Shown here one piece after another: positions 27,856-36,522 of a stretch of DNA of 64,000 nucleotides; position 1 is the stretch's first letter, and each line of letters opens with the position of its first letter. Origin of the DNA: Shewanella pealeana ATCC 700345. Its GTDB lineage: Bacteria > Pseudomonadota > Gammaproteobacteria > Enterobacterales > Shewanellaceae. Made by a program: the position numbers and the translations under genes. The notes beneath the pieces are model-generated. The model was not told the DNA's origin. It did not search any database and saw nothing but the letters and a program-made list of their open reading frames with translations. Where the stretch lies: contig NC_009901.1 of assembly GCF_000018285.1 (NCBI RefSeq), positions 3,037,001 through 3,101,000 on the forward strand, in the 5' to 3' direction.

Positions 27856-30224
27856 CACTCTAGTTCCCTGAAAGCACCTAGACTAATTCCCACTCGACTA
27901 ATTCCCAGTCGACTAAAAGACAGACGGTAAAGAATCGCTAAGAGCAATAACACTGATCCAAAAACAATGAATACATAACTGTTCGTCCCCGTTTGCGGCA
28001 AGATGGACGACTGAGATGTAGACAGAGCTTGCCAACCACTCGGCAGATGCAGCATCACCTTGGCAGGTTTTACCTCAATACTTTCTGGCTTTGATGGCGT
28101 TAAGTCCACCGCCACTAAGCTGGTATAGGCACTCATAATATGAAAGTTCATTGCTATTGCTGTGATCTGCTTTTCGATTCGTTCTCGATTAGCTGCCTGC
28201 TTACTTAGCTCTAAAGCGGCTATCTGCTTGCGCGCCCAAACAAGATCTAACCCTTTGGCTTGCTCTGTAGCACTCACCGATAATCGGCGTTGCCAAAACT
28301 GACCCGCTAACAGGCCTTGAACTAACAGGTCGCTACTGGCATAGCTTGGCAGTTTCACCGCAACCAGTAACGGCTCATGAGCATAAAGGTCTGGAATGCG
28401 GACTGGCCAATAATCGGGTACGCTGCCATCGCTAAAACGAAGGTCGACATCTGTCACTTGAGGCTTTTCTATCTTCTTGAGTAAGCTCACCACCTTCTGA
28501 TTTACTTCATCTAGCTTGCCGATATAGGTATAGGTGCCTCGCCCAAGCTGCGCAGCCCTTTGCATAAAGTGAGCATTGGGCGCCGAGCCAATTCCTATAG
28601 TAAATAAACGGCTATCGCCTAACTGTGCTTCTATCAGCTCAAACAACATAGACTCATTCGAGACTGCGCCATCGGTAATAAACAGCACCTGCCGCAATAA
28701 ATTTGAACCTAGGTCGTTATTATCAAGTTCAGTCCCAGTCTCCTTATCTGTCACAGTCTCAATATTTAGCGCCGCATTAATCGCTATCGACATCTCAGTG
28801 CCACCATTGGCCTCTAGGCGATTGATATAGTTTTGTGCCTGAGCAAGATTGTATGGCGTTGCAGACATGGCCATTCCAGACCATTTATCGACATCTGAGT
28901 TAAACTGCACAATGTTGAACTTGTCTGTAGGTCTAAGCCCGGCTAAGGCATATTTAAGTGCTGTCTTAGCCTGAATGATGGCGTCTCCCGACATAGATCC
29001 TGAAGTATCTATGACTAAGATCAGCTCCCGATGAATAGACGAAGGTTGTTGTTCTGCGCCTTGAGGCGGCATTAACATCACCAATCCATATTTCTCACTC
29101 GCAGTTTGCGGCTCTGTTGACGCTTCTGATGAGCTAGCTTGTGAGGTATGAGTTTTGCCTATTTGTGAAAAGACCGCCGCCGTAGGCTCATTGCCTTGAA
29201 TCGGTTTCCAGGTCAATACAAAGTCTTTATTGGCGATAGCATCACGATTTAAACTGACGATTGCCCCGCCACTCTCAGCCATATCCACATTAATTTGATG
29301 ATAGGGGCTACGAATATGCTCAATTGGCATCTCACTATCAAATGCCACTTTTAATGCCACTCGGTTATTATGCTGCTCTGCCATTGGTGCCTCATCAAAT
29401 ATGCGTTCCGGAGCTGAAACTTGGTCGTGAATATCAAATGAACTTAGCTGTTTTTTGGCATAATACTGTGCATATTCAGCAGGCTTAACACTGCTATCAA
29501 TCTCATCACTGAGGGCTTTTGCACTATCTTTTAAGTAGACGCTTTCTTTTAGATGGGCACTTTCTTTCTGGCGAGGATAGGCAGCCTGCCTAGGCGCATA
29601 TCTTGGCGCGACAACCATAGGAAATCGCAAGCTAAATTCACCATCTCGATAATCTAAGGTTTCTTGATAGGTCAACTCCACCACCAGCATCTCATTAGGG
29701 GCTAGATTGGCAACCTTAGCGCTAAAGATGTTAGGCCTTTTCTGCTCCAGCAAACTGGCCCTCTTCCCCTGAGATTTAGCCTGTTCAAATATCGCCTTTG
29801 CCTTAGCCTTAGGCTGAATTTGTCCCTCTATAATCCTGTCACCGATATGAAGTCTGAGCTGATCAACGGCCGCCTCATTAGGTAGGGGAAATAGATACTG
29901 ACCATTAACCCACTCTGTACTGGTATTTTTGAATTCATGGCGAACCGACACTCGGTTAATCCAGCCAGATACCTGCATACTGACGTCGGTTTTCATCGGT
30001 AGTGCCAACGCTATCTCACCTTGGGGATTTTCAAACACTAGGCTCCCCTGCTTAACTGCATCAATGCTAAAGGGTTCTGTCGTTTGCATTGCTATAGCGT
30101 TCATTGGCAACAGTAAGCAACACATCGACACCATTGCCAGTTTCAAATTAGTTTTAGCTGCCATTAAAGCCCCCAAACGGGGGCCTCCTTGGCGATGACT
30201 GAATCTAGAAAAATACCTAGTCAT
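27855..30224 (-). CDS. Marine proteobacterial sortase target protein (VIT + VWA, LPQTG)
   Basis: The 789-residue protein has a signal peptide (hydrophobic part about 28-45 after a long basic n-region), a VIT domain (about 50-200), a variable linker, and a von Willebrand A domain (about 398-570) with an intact MIDAS motif DTSGS at 406-410. At the C-terminus, LPQTG (about 742-746) is followed by a hydrophobic segment and an Arg-rich tail of some 23 residues, a sortase sorting signal. VIT/VWA proteins resemble inter-alpha-trypsin inhibitor heavy chains and bind partners through metal. GAGGAG precedes the ATG. Function unknown; it should be displayed in the periplasm or at the envelope surface. 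Confidence 0.93.
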   Translation of the reverse strand: MTRYFSRFSHRQGGPRLGALMAAKTNLKLAMVSMCCLLLPMNAIAMQTTEPFSIDAVKQGSLVFENPQGEIALALPMKTDVSMQVSGWINRVSVRHEFKNTSTEWVNGQYLFPLPNEAAVDQLRLHIGDRIIEGQIQPKAKAKAIFEQAKSQGKRASLLEQKRPNIFSAKVANLAPNEMLVVELTYQETLDYRDGEFSLRFPMVVAPRYAPRQAAYPRQKESAHLKESVYLKDSAKALSDEIDSSVKPAEYAQYYAKKQLSSFDIHDQVSAPERIFDEAPMAEQHNNRVALKVAFDSEMPIEHIRSPYHQINVDMAESGGAIVSLNRDAIANKDFVLTWKPIQGNEPTAAVFSQIGKTHTSQASSSEASTEPQTASEKYGLVMLMPPQGAEQQPSSIHRELILVIDTSGSMSGDAIIQAKTALKYALAGLRPTDKFNIVQFNSDVDKWSGMAMSATPYNLAQAQNYINRLEANGGTEMSIAINAALNIETVTDKETGTELDNNDLGSNLLRQVLFITDGAVSNESMLFELIEAQLGDSRLFTIGIGSAPNAHFMQRAAQLGRGTYTYIGKLDEVNQKVVSLLKKIEKPQVTDVDLRFSDGSVPDYWPVRIPDLYAHEPLLVAVKLPSYASSDLLVQGLLAGQFWQRRLSVSATEQAKGLDLVWARKQIAALELSKQAANRERIEKQITAIAMNFHIMSAYTSLVAVDLTPSKPESIEVKPAKVMLHLPSGWQALSTSQSSILPQTGTNSYVFIVFGSVLLLLAILYRLSFSRLGISRVGISLGAFRELE
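27881..27915 (-). repeat. 15-bp tandem repeat in the sorting-signal tail
   Basis: GACTAATTCCCACTC (27881-27895) is repeated with one change at 27896-27910 and partly again from 27911. It encodes S-R-L-G-I / S-R-V-G-I repeats in the C-terminal tail of the sortase target. Confidence 0.75.
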
Positions 30225-30305
30225 CTGTTACTCCTCTTTTGTCCTTACTTTTGTTCATACTCTCGGCGGGCTTAACCACTCGTCAGTTGGCTTAACTCGT
30301 TCGCT

Positions 30306-31055
30306 TTACGGGTTAGTCGCGTTAGCAGCCAGTGAACTGTTTTGGTTTTGCAGCTTCAGTGTCACTCGGCGATCAAAGAAGTCATTTTCAAAGTTTTGCT
30401 CCGCCATCAATGGCGAAGAGTCGCCAAAGGCTTGATTATGTAAACGCTCTTCTTCAACGCCCTGCTCTGTAAGGTAATTTTTAACTTCTGCAACACGCTG
30501 CTCAGACAAAGCTTGGTTGTAATCACTATCTCCTCGGCGATCGGCGTAGCCGGTGAGATCAAGCGTTAGCTCAGGCGATAACGACATGGCGTAGGCAATA
30601 TCATTAAGCTGTTGTTGAAAGTGCGGCTCGATAACCGATGAACCCGTTTTAAATTGCACATTGAGCCCCAGTGCCAATTCAGTTAGTTTCTGCTCCTGCG
30701 CCATCTTTAGAGTCGTCAGTTGCTGCTGCGCCTGCTCATATTGATCTGAGAGTTCAACTAGCGAGGTATTTTCCTGATTTAACGCGACGACTTGCTGCTC
30801 TTGCTCGGATAACATGGTTTGCTGGGTGTGCAAGGCGTCATCGTCACCCACAGACTTACCCAGTAAGGTTCCAGTAAATGCACCAATAATCGCTCCGACC
30901 GGTCCGCCAACGACCGCGCCGATAACAATGCCCGAGCTCAGGCCGATTAATTCTTCGTTATGACTGCGCTCGGTCTCAGCGGTTTGCTCTGCAGAGGCCG
31001 GATTAGAAAGCATTAAGGCGCCGATAACTAGAGTAGAGATAAGTTGCTTTTTCAT
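30306..31055 (-). CDS. pdsO: Sortase-associated OmpA-family protein PdsO
   Basis: The 249-residue protein starts with a signal peptide (cleavage near PASAEQ, residue 22), followed by a glycine-zipper hydrophobic stretch (about 40-70, GxxxG pattern), a Gln/Glu-rich coiled coil (about 78-125) and a C-terminal OmpA-like peptidoglycan-binding domain (about 130-240) with T-G-Y-A-D-R-R-G-D and N-Q-A-L-S-E-Q-R-V. It likely links an envelope membrane to peptidoglycan. It is upstream of and in line with the LPQTG protein (81-base gap), and this OmpA type is known to accompany proteobacterial dedicated sortases. Confidence 0.9.
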   Translation of the reverse strand: MKKQLISTLVIGALMLSNPASAEQTAETERSHNEELIGLSSGIVIGAVVGGPVGAIIGAFTGTLLGKSVGDDDALHTQQTMLSEQEQQVVALNQENTSLVELSDQYEQAQQQLTTLKMAQEQKLTELALGLNVQFKTGSSVIEPHFQQQLNDIAYAMSLSPELTLDLTGYADRRGDSDYNQALSEQRVAEVKNYLTEQGVEEERLHNQAFGDSSPLMAEQNFENDFFDRRVTLKLQNQNSSLAANATNP

Positions 31056-31299
31056 AGGTAGTTCCCTTTTATGTCGCTATTTCATTGGCGGGATTAATCG
31101 CCATAATTTGGTTTAAGAAGTTGTATCTATTCGATGAAGCTATTAAACCCGAGTGAAATGGCTTTTAAGGGGAGCAAAAGTGGCGATTTGAATATCAATT
31201 GTGGCAACAAAATGGCAATCGCTGCTTGGCGCTTTAAACGCGATTAAATTCCTGTATAGTCAAAATCAATTAGACAGTTACAGCCAATTACAAGAAGTC
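31056..31299. promoter_or_regulatory. Divergent pdsO / pdsR control region
   Basis: The two arms of the sortase locus diverge from here. An inverted pair TGGCG/CGCCA (about 31094-31111) and repeated TGGCRA-type words at 31173, 31202 and 31213 could be regulator sites. A TATAGT (31254-31259) preceded at 17 bases by CTTTAA is a weak promoter candidate for pdsR. Confidence 0.35.
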
Positions 31300-31992
31300 A
31301 TGAAACGAATTGCCATAGTAGAAGATGAAGCTGCGATCAGAGAGAACTACAAAGAGGTTTTGCAGCAACAAGGTTATTGTGTACAGGCCTACGCCAACCG
31401 CCCCGAAGCCATGTTGGCGTTTAACACTCGCCTGCCAGATCTGGCGATTATTGATATCGGTCTTGAAAATGAAATCGATGGTGGCTTTACCCTATGCCAA
31501 TCCCTAAGAGCCATGTCGAGCACTTTGCCGATTATTTTCTTAACTGCTCGCGATAGCGATTTCGACACAGTTTGTGGTCTACGCCTCGGTGCAGATGATT
31601 ATTTGAGTAAAGATGTCAGTTTCCCTCACCTTATCGCAAGGCTTGCCGCGCTATTTAGACGCTCCGATCTTAAAAATGTCGACAGCGATAACAATCAGAT
31701 TATTGAGCACGGACTACTCACCATAGATGTTAATCGTATGCGGGTGTGCTGGAACGCGGTACAAATTGAGCTAACCGTCACCGAGTTTTGGATGGTACAC
31801 GCACTGGCTAAACGCCCTGGGCACGTACGCCAGCGCCAGGAGTTGATGCAAGAAGCTAAAATATTCGTCGATGATTCGACGATTACTTCCCATGTAAAAC
31901 GTATTCGAAAGAAGTTTATCGCCCAAGATGCGAACTTTAACTGTATCGATACCGTCTATGGCATGGGTTATCGTTGGGATTCCCACAGTTAG
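31300..31992 (+). CDS. pdsR: Response regulator of the dedicated sortase system PdsR
   Basis: The 230-residue regulator has a receiver domain (about 1-120; acidic pair Glu8/Asp9, phospho-acceptor Asp52, T-A-R-D-S and a K in L-S-K-D) and an OmpR/PhoB-type winged-helix DNA-binding domain (about 130-228, ending G-M-G-Y-R-W). The ATG at 31300 begins MKRIAIVEDE, the normal receiver start, with AGAAG upstream; an in-frame GTG at 31201 would add 33 atypical residues. It is 96 bases upstream of its kinase gene. It should control the divergent sortase genes. Confidence 0.92.
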   Translation: MKRIAIVEDEAAIRENYKEVLQQQGYCVQAYANRPEAMLAFNTRLPDLAIIDIGLENEIDGGFTLCQSLRAMSSTLPIIFLTARDSDFDTVCGLRLGADDYLSKDVSFPHLIARLAALFRRSDLKNVDSDNNQIIEHGLLTIDVNRMRVCWNAVQIELTVTEFWMVHALAKRPGHVRQRQELMQEAKIFVDDSTITSHVKRIRKKFIAQDANFNCIDTVYGMGYRWDSHS

Positions 31993-32088
31993 TTCCCTGT
32001 TACTTAATTTGTCCATTTGATTTACGCAATTTTAATTACAGAGTTTTAGTCACTTCAATTAAGTTATTAGTTAGGTAAGCATTCATCC

Positions 32089-34275
32089 ATGTTCAATTTG
32101 CCCATAGGTCTTCGCGCTAAAGTCGCGGTTTTATCATTGTTTTTGCTCTGCCTTCCTTGGCTGGGATATCAGTACGTGTGGGAGATGGAAAAATACCTGC
32201 GTCACGGCCAAGAAAAAACCTTGGAGGGCACAACACAAGCGTTAGCAACCGCCCTGCACGAGAGACCAAAACTATTCGACAGCCAAGCCAGCTTCTTAAC
32301 TCAGGTCGAGAAAGGCCGCGATCTTTATGCATATCCGCTTTCGGGCCCCATTCAACTCGATGGCAAGCTGGCAGACTGGAGCAGCTATCGCCACCGCGCT
32401 CTAAACTACGGCAGCGACTATCAGATCTATAAACGCGATGAGAGCCAGCCACTGCAGCTCAGCTTTACTCATATGGTGGGCAAATACGCCGGTTACTTAT
32501 ATGCGTTTTTCGAGGTTAACGATCCCCAAGTGGTCTACCGTGGTAAAAATAGCCTTAGCATAGATAGAAACGATCATATCGCTATTGCCACACTCGCCCC
32601 CGATGGCATGTTCCGACGTTATATTATTGCAACGACCCAAGATGGCTGGATCAGTGCCTTTGAACTCCCTGAAGATCCAAGCCTAAGCAAACCTGTGACC
32701 CCCGAAGTCAAGATCCAAGGTAAATGGACCAAGAGTAAACAGGGCTACAATGTCGAGCTGCGGATCCCGCTCGACATGGTGGGCAGTAAACTTGGTTTTG
32801 TGGTTTATGACGTCAATGACAAGCATAGCCGCGCCCTCGATGCTGCCGTAGGCACATCCGCTATTGATGATGTCAGCAAGCTAGGAACGGTACTGGTGCC
32901 TTCACCTGAGATAGAGAGCATCATTAAAGGCATGAGCCATAATAGCTCACGTATTTGGGTGGTGGATAAACATGGTCGCGTACTGGCAAAGTCTGGCGAT
33001 ATTCGCTCTGACAACAGCGTGTGGTCACGATCTGCCATAGAAAAAGAGGGTAACTCCACCTGGGAGAAGTTTAAGCGTGACTACCTGCACCCGCTTTATT
33101 ACAAAATTCTTACCACTCCGGCGAAAGACTTTATCGACTCTTTGCAAGACTCAACCGTACTGCAAGGCAGTCATATCTCTAAGGCGCTCAATGGCGAGCA
33201 AGGCTCAACCTGGCGATTAACTCCCGACAACAAAGCCGTGGTGCTCGCTGCTGCAAGCCCTATCTGGATCGATGACAAGGTGATGGGCGTCGTGATCGCC
33301 GAAGAGACCACTCATGGCATTCGCACTTTGAGAAATAAGGCCTTAGAAAAACTATTCAATGTGATTTTAACCATCATGAGTATGGGCACCTTGGCATTAT
33401 TTTTCTTCGCCTCAAACATCTCTAGCCGAATTCGAAAACTGCGCGATGAAGCCGAACAAGCCATCGATAGTCAAGGCCGGATTAAAAATGAAATTCAAGG
33501 CTCTAAGGTGCGTGATGAAATTGGCGATCTGTCGCGCAGTTTCGCCAGTATTGTCAGCCGCTTGAGTCAATATACTCATTACTTAGAGAATATGTCATCG
33601 CGCTTATCTCACGAGCTGCGAACTCCTGTTGCCGTAGTACGTTCATCGTTAGAACACCTTGGCCTACAAGAGCTAAACCCCGATACTCGCAAATATGTTG
33701 ACCGGGCACAGGAAGGGGTTAACCGCCTTAACATGATCCTCAATAATATGAGCGAAGCAACCCGCTTAGAAGAGAGCCTTTCCCATGCTGAGAAAACCGT
33801 TTTTCCATTAGAAAAAGTTGTCAGCGGTTGCATGCAGGGTTACCAGATGACCTATCCAGATCAAACCTTCAGCCTTGAGATCATTAACGAAGAAACTCCC
33901 ATTCTTGGAGTGCCTGAATATATCGCCCAACTAATGGATAAACTTGTTGCCAATGCATTAGAGTTTAGCCATCCGCACACCCCGATTGACGTTTCACTCA
34001 AGCTTAAGAATAAGTTTGCCGAGCTTAGGATCAGTAACCAGGGTCCTGCTCTGCCTGAAAATATGGCTGAGCAAATTTTCGAGTCTATGGTCTCAGTGCG
34101 TATGCAAAAGGCACAAGACAAACCTCATCTGGGACTCGGTCTGTATATCGCACGGCTTATCAGTCAGTTCCACCAAGGTCAGATCAATGCCCGTAACTTA
34201 CAAGATAAGTCGGGTGAGATCAGCGGTGTTGAGATAAAAATCAGACTACCTTTGAGTAAAGAAACTCTGCCATAA
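32089..34275 (+). CDS. pdsS: Sensor histidine kinase of the dedicated sortase system PdsS
   Basis: The 728-residue kinase has a first membrane segment (about 11-27), a large periplasmic domain (28-420), a second membrane segment (about 422-442), HAMP (443-495), HisKA with phospho-acceptor His508 (SHELRTP) and a HATPase_c domain (about 600-725; N-box DKLVANALEFS, G2 GLGLYIA). The first G-box reads SNQGPAL instead of DxGxG, a variant found in some active kinases. The periplasmic segment about 88-235 (L-D-G-K-L-A-D-W ... V-E-L-R-I-P-L) looks like a CBM9-type carbohydrate-binding fold, so a glycan ligand is inferred. It pairs with PdsR. Confidence 0.92.
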   Translation: MFNLPIGLRAKVAVLSLFLLCLPWLGYQYVWEMEKYLRHGQEKTLEGTTQALATALHERPKLFDSQASFLTQVEKGRDLYAYPLSGPIQLDGKLADWSSYRHRALNYGSDYQIYKRDESQPLQLSFTHMVGKYAGYLYAFFEVNDPQVVYRGKNSLSIDRNDHIAIATLAPDGMFRRYIIATTQDGWISAFELPEDPSLSKPVTPEVKIQGKWTKSKQGYNVELRIPLDMVGSKLGFVVYDVNDKHSRALDAAVGTSAIDDVSKLGTVLVPSPEIESIIKGMSHNSSRIWVVDKHGRVLAKSGDIRSDNSVWSRSAIEKEGNSTWEKFKRDYLHPLYYKILTTPAKDFIDSLQDSTVLQGSHISKALNGEQGSTWRLTPDNKAVVLAAASPIWIDDKVMGVVIAEETTHGIRTLRNKALEKLFNVILTIMSMGTLALFFFASNISSRIRKLRDEAEQAIDSQGRIKNEIQGSKVRDEIGDLSRSFASIVSRLSQYTHYLENMSSRLSHELRTPVAVVRSSLEHLGLQELNPDTRKYVDRAQEGVNRLNMILNNMSEATRLEESLSHAEKTVFPLEKVVSGCMQGYQMTYPDQTFSLEIINEETPILGVPEYIAQLMDKLVANALEFSHPHTPIDVSLKLKNKFAELRISNQGPALPENMAEQIFESMVSVRMQKAQDKPHLGLGLYIARLISQFHQGQINARNLQDKSGEISGVEIKIRLPLSKETLP

Positions 34276-34437
34276 ACCCAGCCTAATAAAATTCTAACAG
34301 TTTGATATTTAGTGCTAAATCAGCTCGTATAATAAGGATGGAAACGCCGATTACAAACAATTGAGATAGCAAATTCAGACAGTCAACTGAATTGATCTTG
34401 AAAAGATAAACACTTGTTGTGATAGACACTTCATTTT

Positions 34438-34461
34438 AGCCGTTTAGATGTTAAGATGGCT
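34438..34461 (+). promoter_or_regulatory. Candidate MetJ operator (three met boxes) upstream of metC
   Basis: Three consecutive 8-bp words AGCCGTTT, AGATGTTA and AGATGGCT each match the met box AGACGTCT at five or six positions, in the tandem head-to-tail spacing that MetJ dimers bind. They end 28 bases before the metC ATG. Confidence 0.6.
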
Positions 34462-34489
34462 AAAAATTAAAACTGATGGAATTCGCCCT

Positions 34490-35668
34490 ATGAAGAAAGA
34501 AACCCAAATAGTCAGTCTTGGCCGCGATAAGAAATGGACCCAAGGGGTGATTAACCCGCCCGTTTACCGAGCTTCCACCATGGTATTCGATACCATTGAA
34601 GATATGCGCTTTGCCGCAAAAAACAAGGCAAATGGCGAGATGTTCTATGGCCGCCGTGGCGGACCAACACACTTTGCCTTTCAAGCAGCCATCGCCGAAT
34701 TAGAAGGCGGTGTGGGTACGGCACTATATCCATCGGGTAGCGCCGCTATCAGCAACAGTTTGCTCTCTTTCTTAAAATCAGGTGACCACCTATTAATGGT
34801 CGACAGTGCCTACGAACCAACTCGTGACTTATGCGATAAGTTACTGGCTGGCTACGGTATTGAGACGACCTATTACGACCCAATGATAGGTGATGACATC
34901 GAGGCGTTAATCCAACCTAACACTAAGGTGTTATTTTTGGAGTCTCCAGGCTCTATCACCATGGAAGTACAAGATGTACCTACCCTGAGTCGTATCGCCC
35001 ACCAGCACGATATCGTGGTCATGCTCGACAATACTTGGGCGTCACCGATTAACTCTCGCCCATTTGAAATGGGCGTAGATATCTCTATCCAAGCGGCGAC
35101 AAAGTATATTGTCGGCCACTCAGATGTGATGATGGGCACCGCCACCGCCAATGAAAAGCATTGGGAACAACTTAGAGAACATAGCTACCTGCTTGGCCAG
35201 TGCACCTCTCCCGATGATGTTTATCTTGCCAGTCGCGGCCTGAGAACCTTAGGTATTCGCTTAGCTCAGCATGAACAGAACGCACTTAAAATAGCCAATT
35301 GGCTAAATAGCCGCCCAGAAGTCGATCATCTGCGTCACCCCGCTTTTGAGTCTTGCCCCGGCCATGAATTCTTTAAACGCGACTTTAGTGCTTCAAACGG
35401 TTTGTTCTCATTTGTGTTAAAGCAAGGCGATGTTAGATCGGTTACCGCGTTCGTTGAAAATATGAAGCACTTTAAAATGGGCTTCTCATGGGGTGGATAT
35501 GAGAGCCTTATCTTAGGCGTTTTTGGCATCGACAAGCTGCGCACTGCAACTCAGTGGGACAGCAGTAAGCCTCTCATACGATTGCATATTGGTCTTGAAA
35601 ATGTGGATGACTTAATCGCCGATCTCGATGCAGCGTTTGAGCGTTATAATCAAGTCTTGAACCGTTAA
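34490..35668 (+). CDS. metC: Cystathionine beta-lyase
   Basis: MetC cleaves cystathionine to homocysteine, pyruvate and ammonia in methionine synthesis. The ATG at 34490 gives 392 residues, close to E. coli MetC (395); the 14 upstream in-frame codons lie over the met boxes and are unlikely to be translated. PLP fold type I features are the YPSGSAA segment (about 80-86), Asp180 (MLDNTW) and the PLP-binding Lys205 in ATKYIVGH. Control by MetJ is predicted. It follows pdsS in the same direction but with a 214-base gap. Confidence 0.93.
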   Translation: MKKETQIVSLGRDKKWTQGVINPPVYRASTMVFDTIEDMRFAAKNKANGEMFYGRRGGPTHFAFQAAIAELEGGVGTALYPSGSAAISNSLLSFLKSGDHLLMVDSAYEPTRDLCDKLLAGYGIETTYYDPMIGDDIEALIQPNTKVLFLESPGSITMEVQDVPTLSRIAHQHDIVVMLDNTWASPINSRPFEMGVDISIQAATKYIVGHSDVMMGTATANEKHWEQLREHSYLLGQCTSPDDVYLASRGLRTLGIRLAQHEQNALKIANWLNSRPEVDHLRHPAFESCPGHEFFKRDFSASNGLFSFVLKQGDVRSVTAFVENMKHFKMGFSWGGYESLILGVFGIDKLRTATQWDSSKPLIRLHIGLENVDDLIADLDAAFERYNQVLNR

Positions 35669-35720
35669 GAACTATGCATTGTTAATGCTATAACAACCTG
35701 TAATGTTAAGCATGTTAATC

Positions 35721-35752
35721 CCAAAAGCCGGCTTCGTTGTCGGCTTGTTTTA
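35721..35752 (+). terminator. Terminator after metC
   Basis: AAGCCG and CGGCTT form the stem around a 10-base region, followed by TGTTTTATT, about 55 bases beyond the metC stop. Confidence 0.65.
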
Positions 35753-35831
35753 TTGATGCCGATAAGAATCTTTTATTTCAGCAATTAGTCTATATGCTCT
35801 ATTATTGAAACGTCCCTTTATAATCTAGAGA

Positions 35832-36413
35832 ATGTTTTCAATGCAACGCCCCACAGCCTCCAAAGGCTTTACCTTAATCGAACTCGTCATAGTGATCATT
35901 GTGCTTGGCATACTCGCCGTCATCGCCGCGGCTAAATATGTCGACTTAAAACGTGATGCCGAGATTGCACGAGTTAAAGGAGTTGCGGCGGCATTTGAGC
36001 AATCTTTGACATTTTCTCATACCAAATGGCAACTTGTCGCAGGCAGCGGCGCGCTTAACGATCTTCCCGATTTTGCTGGCGGCAAGCTCGACATGAATAG
36101 CCATGGCTACCCCTTAGGCATAGATAAAAACAATCCGATGGGGCAACCTAAGAATATCGGTAAAGGTGAGCAAGGCTGTGTTGATCTTTGGAACACACTG
36201 CAACAGGATCCTCCATCGGTATCTTTGTCGAAAGTCAATAACAATAGTGACTTTCAAGCCTACCGCCATCAGGCCGAGGTTAATCCTGATGGCCAGACGC
36301 AATGCAGTTATGTACTGCGTACTCTCGGCGATACTAAAGGCTATCAGCAAGCCGATATTAAAATTGTTTATGACTCAGTTGCAGGCAGTGCTACAGCAGT
36401 TATTCGTGAATAA
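35832..36413 (+). CDS. Type IV pilin-like protein (prepilin, MSHA-like), orphan
   Basis: The 193-residue product starts with a short basic leader ending in Gly and then F-T-L-I-E-L, the class III signal cut and N-methylated by prepilin peptidase, with Glu5 of the mature protein present. A 20-residue hydrophobic helix follows, then a soluble domain with two Cys (about residues 116 and 157), the sort of pair that closes the pilin D-loop. No other pilus assembly gene lies nearby. It may be a minor pilin or pseudopilin using the MSHA or type IV system encoded elsewhere. Translation could start at Met1 or Met4. Confidence 0.85.
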   Translation: MFSMQRPTASKGFTLIELVIVIIVLGILAVIAAAKYVDLKRDAEIARVKGVAAAFEQSLTFSHTKWQLVAGSGALNDLPDFAGGKLDMNSHGYPLGIDKNNPMGQPKNIGKGEQGCVDLWNTLQQDPPSVSLSKVNNNSDFQAYRHQAEVNPDGQTQCSYVLRTLGDTKGYQQADIKIVYDSVAGSATAVIRE

Positions 36414-36443
36414 CGATTAGCGAAGCAGAAAAACACACAGCAA

Positions 36444-36468
36444 AAAGGGCGGATATAATCCGCCCTTT
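36444..36468. terminator. Bidirectional terminator between pilin and creA genes
   Basis: AAAGGGCGGAT pairs with ATCCGCCCTTT around a short ATA loop; U-rich sequence follows on both strands. Confidence 0.85.
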
Positions 36469-36522
36469 GGTTTTTAAACGTGCTGTCCTCCATTAAAAAC
36501 TAGAGGTTAGCTAACAATAAGC

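Noticed and set aside
30166..30184. GCCCCC-GGGGGC hairpin as terminator or start site control in the sortase target gene
   Set aside because: It lies within the first 20 codons of an intact frame whose ATG has a strong ribosome binding site; no U-tract follows. An internal start at Met21 remains possible but is not needed.
32117..32452. Leftward 111-codon frame and rightward 91-codon frame inside the start of pdsS
   Set aside because: Both overlap a well-supported histidine kinase and show no domain.
34424..34431. AGACACTT as a fourth met box
   Set aside because: It is out of the 8-bp register of the three boxes that follow.
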